Below are positions 5,970-9,805 of a DNA stretch of 9,805 nt, piece after piece. This DNA comes from Deltaproteobacteria bacterium (GTDB lineage: Bacteria > UBA10199 > SBBF01): the NCBI GenBank assembly GCA_016207765.1, contig JACQOY010000009.1, forward strand, positions 1 through 9,805, read 5' to 3'. The translations under genes and the position numbers were made by a program. The notes below the pieces were generated by a model. That model was not told the origin of the DNA, did no database searches, and saw nothing but the letters and a program-made list of their open reading frames with translations. The number at the start of each line of letters is the position of its first letter. Positions within the stretch are counted from its first letter, which is position 1.

Positions 5970-7112
5970 ATGCCCGATTCACCTTCTATCGATTTTACCG
6001 GCGGGGTGGATACTTCGGTTGCCGCCCATGCACAGGATGAAGCCTTCGATATGCCCGCTTCGGGGATGGCCTATGCTCAAGGCTCCCTTCACCCCCCAAC
6101 AATTGCCTCTGCCTTTGATGCAACGATCAACGCCAAGGTAATGGGCTGGATTGGAAGTCCGCAAGATGCTTCAACCATCCTGGGCGGCAGTTTTGACCGT
6201 TGGCGCGTTTATGCCACCCGTTTCAACGTTATGGCGCCCAATTTTGGCATCACCAAGCTGAACGCCGAATTGCGGTGGAACGATCCGGGGCTTAAACTTC
6301 ATGCCGGCATCTCGCCGCAGGAAGATTACGTCTATCCCTATAATTTCAACGGCGCCGCCATGGCTATCGGCGACTACGAATGGACGGCTCCGACGCTTCG
6401 GTACAATCTTTTCGACAACACCAGCGGGGCGAACATCTATACCGGGACCATCGGCTGGCTTTTTGGCGTCGAGTGGGCGCCCGATTATCTGGCCGGTTTG
6501 CGCGTTGTGGCGCAGACAGGCCCGGATGGGGGCTTTGTCGGCTCCAAATCGTGGGCAAAAACCGCTCAAGTCGGTTATACGGGAGAATACTCGGCGGGGG
6601 GGATCGATGGCGCTACTTCCGTTGCTGTCTATGCCACATCGCTTAATCCCGCCGAAGAGACAAACGAATTTGGCGAGACGGTCTCTCCCAAAAACGGCAT
6701 CGGGGGGTTTTTCAGTCAAACCATCGGACCTGTCGGTTTTGGGATCGGTTATGCCTTTAACCGTCGCACCACAACCGGTGATGGAATGGCCATCGATTCA
6801 CGCACCCATGGCGTCAACGCCGGCTACAACGTCCGGTTCGACGGCAAGGTGCCGGTCGTACTCAGCGGGGGTTATTCTTACCTCGGATTTCGGGAGGATA
6901 TCGATGCCTTTCTTTCCAGCCAGGAACGGACCGGGGAACACAGCATCGAACCGGTCAACGTGACCGTCGGCCTTCTGCCGGGTTTGGCGCTCACGGCGGG
7001 GGGGAATTTCGTGATCGTCGACCAGAAAAACCAGACCAATACCGAAATCAACGGCAACGAACAGGTATTTTATGGGGTTCTGACCTATAACGGCAATGCG
7101 ACGATTGAGTAA
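5970..7112 (+). CDS. Putative outer-membrane beta-barrel (porin-like) protein, start uncertain
   Basis: I do not recognise a named family. From ATG 5970 the product has 380 residues and almost no long hydrophobic stretch. It is rich in Gly, Tyr, Asn and Thr, with alternating polar/apolar strands ending in turns such as GYAFNRRTTTGDG, VNAGYNVRFDG, VVLSGGYSYLG and VFYGVLTYNGN; this is the look of an outer-membrane beta-barrel. The last residues (GNATIE) lack the usual terminal Phe. The start is unsettled. The frame is open back to TTG 5859, but that codon is in the terminator. Residues just upstream of 5970 (GGTAFAFSCPA, then MPDSPS) look like the back half of a signal peptide, yet no Met-Lys-hydrophobic N-region appears in any frame. 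So the gene may be 5'-damaged, or use an unrecognised start. The lipoprotein gene follows after 14 nt. Confidence 0.65.
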   Translation: MPDSPSIDFTGGVDTSVAAHAQDEAFDMPASGMAYAQGSLHPPTIASAFDATINAKVMGWIGSPQDASTILGGSFDRWRVYATRFNVMAPNFGITKLNAELRWNDPGLKLHAGISPQEDYVYPYNFNGAAMAIGDYEWTAPTLRYNLFDNTSGANIYTGTIGWLFGVEWAPDYLAGLRVVAQTGPDGGFVGSKSWAKTAQVGYTGEYSAGGIDGATSVAVYATSLNPAEETNEFGETVSPKNGIGGFFSQTIGPVGFGIGYAFNRRTTTGDGMAIDSRTHGVNAGYNVRFDGKVPVVLSGGYSYLGFREDIDAFLSSQERTGEHSIEPVNVTVGLLPGLALTAGGNFVIVDQKNQTNTEINGNEQVFYGVLTYNGNATIE

Positions 7113-7126
7113 ATTTCGACAAGGCG

Positions 7127-8611
7127 ATGAAACGATTAATTTACATTTTGCTCTTTTCATTTTCTTGCCTCGGGTTTGTCTCGTGCAACGGCAATACGGC
7201 GGCAGATCCCGACGAGGAAACTCCCGCAGGGGACGATGGAAACACGCCCGATGAAAACCCGTCGATTGACGAAGAAGGGCCGTCCGATACCGATGCCGAT
7301 GACGGAATTGCCGACGGTGATGAAGATATCGACATCGATATGCCGGATATCGATGAAGGGGATGATGAGGCGGAAGAAGAAGTTGTGACGGTTTCCCCCG
7401 AGATCGTCTCCTTTGAGGCCGGCGAAGAGTGCGTTAAGCCGGACACGCGGGTGACTTTAAGCTGGGAAACCGAGAATGCCGATGCGGTTTACCTTGGTTC
7501 CACCGAAGTCTCCGCGAGCGGCGAAAAGAATGTCCGTCCTTTTTTTGAAACTACCTATACCTTAACCGCCGTCAACGGCAGTGAAACAACAAGTCGGACT
7601 GTTTCCATCTATTTTAAGGAGGCAAGCACCGCTTATCAAACGACCGAAGAAACATTTGATGCCGGTGGAATTGACCTCCTTTCTTCATCCGGTGACGGCA
7701 CCCTGCTGATCCTTTCGAATGGAAAAGTTTATAAAGGAAGCTTCGGAGAGGATTTTGTCCGTCTCACCCCAAATTCATCAGTTTCTCAATGGAGCGTTCT
7801 TGCAATCGATCCGGTCGATTCCGATATCATCTATGCCGGCACTACGGGGCGTATTTATCGTTCATCCAATGGCGGAGAAAGCTGGCCGGATGTTATTCCT
7901 GTTCGCCGGAACAACGTTGATCTTGCGATCAACACGGTTTATTCCTCTCCAGCCGACCCGGAGATGGTTTACATCGGCTTTGAAGGGGGCGGTTTTGTTC
8001 TCGATGCAGAAAGGGGAACGCTCGATTTAATATCGGATCTCAATACCGAAAGCATCCGCCGTTTTGCCTCAGACGCCGATTGTGTTGTCGCCGCCACAAA
8101 GTCGGACCTTTTCGTGTCTTTTAATGAAGGGGATAGTTGGAGTGAGACAGATGCGGCAAATTGGGGTGAAATTCATTCCATCGATATTTTTGACGGCACC
8201 CTCTATGTGAGCGCTGAAAAAGGATTATACTCCGTCTCCATCGATTCCATCTCCGATCCCTCCTGGGAAAAAATGGAGGGGCTGGATGGACCTGTTTACC
8301 AGATTCTGGTCCGCGAGGAGGCTCTGTTTCCGGAAGGCATCAGGGGATTGGCACATTTTACGGTTTTCTCCCCCTTTCAAACGGGGGTCGTTTATGCGGC
8401 CACGGGGGAGGGTATCTATCGCGGTTTGGGAGATGAGTGGGAACGGGTCAGTGCCGAAGAAGCCCATTGGATTTTTGATGATGGAGATCCTGTAGCGGTC
8501 TCCGATTCAGCCCTGACCGCTATTGACCGGACGATTGTTTATTCCAACGATTGCCCCAATCAGCCCTCTGCCCATACGATTTCCGCCGGGCCGCTAAAAT
8601 TCCCGCTTTGA
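7127..8611 (+). CDS. Lipoprotein with acidic tether, Ig-like domain and Asp-box propeller
   Basis: The 494-residue product starts with a lipoprotein signal peptide: MKRLIYILLFSFSCLGFVSC, with Cys20 as the likely lipidated residue. Residues 27-85 form a tether in which 30 of 59 residues are Asp or Glu, and no Lys or Arg occurs between 21 and 103. Within it DTDADDGIADGDE (54-66) resembles a thrombospondin type-3 calcium-binding repeat. Residues about 89-163 look like an Ig-like/PKD-type domain (VTLSWETENADAVYL ... FFETTYTLTAVNG). The rest fits a beta-propeller with Asp-boxes: YAGTTGRIYRSSNGGESW (box 246-253) and SFNEGDSW (331-338), plus the related repeats VYIGFEGGGF, LYVSAEKGLYSV and VYAATGEGIYRG. 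Sialidase-type catalytic residues are not evident, so a binding or scaffold role is more likely than hydrolysis. ATG 7127 is 14 nt after the barrel gene, suggesting cotranscription. Confidence 0.85.
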   Translation: MKRLIYILLFSFSCLGFVSCNGNTAADPDEETPAGDDGNTPDENPSIDEEGPSDTDADDGIADGDEDIDIDMPDIDEGDDEAEEEVVTVSPEIVSFEAGEECVKPDTRVTLSWETENADAVYLGSTEVSASGEKNVRPFFETTYTLTAVNGSETTSRTVSIYFKEASTAYQTTEETFDAGGIDLLSSSGDGTLLILSNGKVYKGSFGEDFVRLTPNSSVSQWSVLAIDPVDSDIIYAGTTGRIYRSSNGGESWPDVIPVRRNNVDLAINTVYSSPADPEMVYIGFEGGGFVLDAERGTLDLISDLNTESIRRFASDADCVVAATKSDLFVSFNEGDSWSETDAANWGEIHSIDIFDGTLYVSAEKGLYSVSIDSISDPSWEKMEGLDGPVYQILVREEALFPEGIRGLAHFTVFSPFQTGVVYAATGEGIYRGLGDEWERVSAEEAHWIFDDGDPVAVSDSALTAIDRTIVYSNDCPNQPSAHTISAGPLKFPL

Positions 8612-8643
8612 CAGCCGATTTTCTTTCTGCAATTCTTTGAGAA

Positions 8644-9420
8644 ATGTCTTCCTATCTTAAGCTGGCCTGTGAGGTCGCCAAGGAGTCCGGGCGGATTCAA
8701 CGGTCAAACCTGGGGAAAATCAGGCACATCGAGTACAAGGGGGAGATCAACCTGGTGACGGAGGTTGACCGTGCCTGTGAAAAACGGGTCATCGAGCGGA
8801 TTCAGAGGATCTATCCCGATCACGATATTCTGGCCGAAGAGGGAGGGGGCAAACGGACCAGTTCGGAGTACAAATGGATTATCGATCCGCTGGACGGTAC
8901 CACCAATTATGCACACGGGTATCCGCTCTTCTGCACCTCCATTGCCTTGGAGCACAAGGGGGAGATTGTCCTCGGTGTTGTCTATGAACCGAACCATGAC
9001 GAGCTGTTTGCCGCCGAAAAAGGGAAAGGGAGTTTTTTAAATGGCAAGCGTATCCATGTTTCACCGGAAGAAAAAATCGGTCGCGGTATGCTGGCCACCG
9101 GGTTTGCCTACGATATCAAAAAAAACAACCGTAGCACCCTCGATCATTTCAAAAACATGCTCCTGTCGGCTCAGGCGGTGCGGCGGGACGGAGTGGCGGC
9201 TGTCGATTTGTGTTATGTGGCCTGCGGGAGGTATGATGGCTTCTGGGAGATCAATTTGTTTCCGTGGGACGTGGGGGCCGGTTATTTGATTGTGAAAGAG
9301 GCCGGCGGTGAGGTGACCGATTTTGCGGGAAAAGAGTTTTCGGTTTATGCCAAGGAAATTTTGGCGACAAACGGGCTGATTCACGATCAAATGACGAAAG
9401 TGCTGACATGCAAAAAATAA
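8644..9420 (+). CDS. suhB: Inositol monophosphatase family protein (SuhB-like)
   Basis: Members of this family are Mg2+-dependent, lithium-sensitive phosphatases that hydrolyse inositol 1-phosphate and related sugar or nucleotide phosphates; SuhB of enterobacteria also acts in rRNA transcription complexes. The 258-residue product is normal length and has both signature motifs: the metal site EEGGG (Glu65/Glu66) with WIIDPLDGTTNYAHGYP (Asp81, Asp84), and the C-terminal WDVGAGYLIVKEAGG (Asp209). The phrases GVVYEPNHDELFAAEKGKGSFLNG and AVRRDGVAAVDLCYVACGRYDGFWE are typical of IMPase/SuhB rather than CysQ or GlpX. The substrate cannot be told from sequence. The ATG at 8644 follows a 32-nt gap after the lipoprotein gene, with no clear terminator and only a weak ribosome binding site. 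The last 13 nt overlap the next gene. Confidence 0.93.
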   Translation: MSSYLKLACEVAKESGRIQRSNLGKIRHIEYKGEINLVTEVDRACEKRVIERIQRIYPDHDILAEEGGGKRTSSEYKWIIDPLDGTTNYAHGYPLFCTSIALEHKGEIVLGVVYEPNHDELFAAEKGKGSFLNGKRIHVSPEEKIGRGMLATGFAYDIKKNNRSTLDHFKNMLLSAQAVRRDGVAAVDLCYVACGRYDGFWEINLFPWDVGAGYLIVKEAGGEVTDFAGKEFSVYAKEILATNGLIHDQMTKVLTCKK

Positions 9421-9805
9421 ACGAGCGTCTTCAGTCGAAGACAATATACAAGGCTTTCGAGCTGATGCGGCAAAAAAAATTTGACGGGTCCGAAGAGTTG
9501 CTTGCAAGGGGCTTGAAAGAGGCCCAAACGGCGCGGGATCTGGTTTTAACCGCCCTGTTCTATTCCGCCTACGGGGTGCTTTTTAAACTGAAAAAAGAAT
9601 ACCGCAAGGCCTGGAAGTATTACGAGCAGGCGGAAAAACTCATCCCGGATGATCCCGCGTTGAAAATCATCTCTGCCCGCCTTCTGGTTGACACCTTCGG
9701 CCAGTACGATACCGCCATCCGGAAGATGGAAAAAATTGTCCCGAAAATCGGATCGGACATGACTTTTCTGCATCAGGCCTATACCGTTCTGGGGCTTGCC
9801 TGGCT
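9408..9805 (+). CDS. TPR-repeat protein, 3'-truncated by window edge
   Basis: An open frame starts at ATG 9408, inside the end of suhB (13-nt overlap), and runs without a stop to the window end, giving 132 complete codons. The protein is helical and charged (MQKINERLQSKTIYKAFELM ...). Two tetratricopeptide-like units can be seen: about 48-81, with the helix pair LFYSAYGVLFKLKKEYRKAW and YYEQAEKLIPDDP, and about 82-115, with ALKIISARLLVDTFGQYDTA and IRKMEKIVP. An earlier, weaker helical pair at 10-45 (FDGSEELLARGLKEAQ) may be a third. There is no signal peptide, so it is probably cytoplasmic. A second in-frame Met is at residue 20. The overlap suggests translational coupling to suhB. The partner and function are unknown. 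Confidence 0.8.
   Translation, partial: MQKINERLQSKTIYKAFELMRQKKFDGSEELLARGLKEAQTARDLVLTALFYSAYGVLFKLKKEYRKAWKYYEQAEKLIPDDPALKIISARLLVDTFGQYDTAIRKMEKIVPKIGSDMTFLHQAYTVLGLAW

Noticed and set aside
6301..6963. 220-codon plus-strand frame inside the barrel gene
   Set aside because: It is out of frame with the longer barrel reading frame, and its Arg/Ser/Pro-rich translation looks like a frame-shifted shadow.
7127..8611. Catalytic sialidase
   Set aside because: Only Asp-boxes are visible; the arginine triad and other catalytic residues of sialidases are not evident, so only a propeller fold is claimed.

Overview
The window reads as a Gram-negative chromosomal segment with every gene on the + strand. 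The order obg-proB-proA-rsfS-gpmI resembles, from memory, the conserved cluster of Geobacter and other Deltaproteobacteria/Desulfobacterota. A putative outer-membrane barrel and an Asp-box lipoprotein also point to a two-membrane bacterium. The exact lineage cannot be fixed from the sequence alone.

Layout. 1-618: 3' part of the ribosome-assembly GTPase Obg. 625-1746 and 1877-3130: the first two proline-synthesis enzymes, ProB and ProA, separated by a 130-nt gap almost filled by a large imperfect palindrome. 3134-3520: ribosome silencing factor RsfS. 3517-5088: cofactor-independent phosphoglycerate mutase GpmI. 5088-5828: a ComF-type phosphoribosyltransferase with N-terminal zinc-ribbon cysteines. 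These genes abut or overlap (TTGA at rsfS/gpmI, TGATG at gpmI/comF) and look like one operon, closed by a probable intrinsic terminator at 5830-5873.

After the terminator and an AT-rich stretch come two envelope genes 14 nt apart. The first encodes a putative outer-membrane beta-barrel whose N-terminus looks damaged or mis-started. The second encodes a lipoprotein with a very acidic tether, an Ig-like domain and an Asp-box (sialidase-type) propeller. Then follow an inositol-monophosphatase-family enzyme (suhB-like) and, overlapping its end by 13 nt, the start of a TPR protein that runs off the window.

The housekeeping genes are ordinary. The less ordinary content is (a) three unrelated repeat structures, each at a junction of the operon: a 121-nt palindrome before proA, a 3 x 16-nt array at the start of rsfS, and a 5 x 7-nt array across the gpmI stop and comF start; (b) the absence of nadD from its expected place between proA and rsfS; and (c) the uncharacterised barrel/acidic-lipoprotein pair. 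I see no CRISPR array, transposase, phage gene, tRNA or rRNA. No gene-free stretch exceeds about 140 nt.
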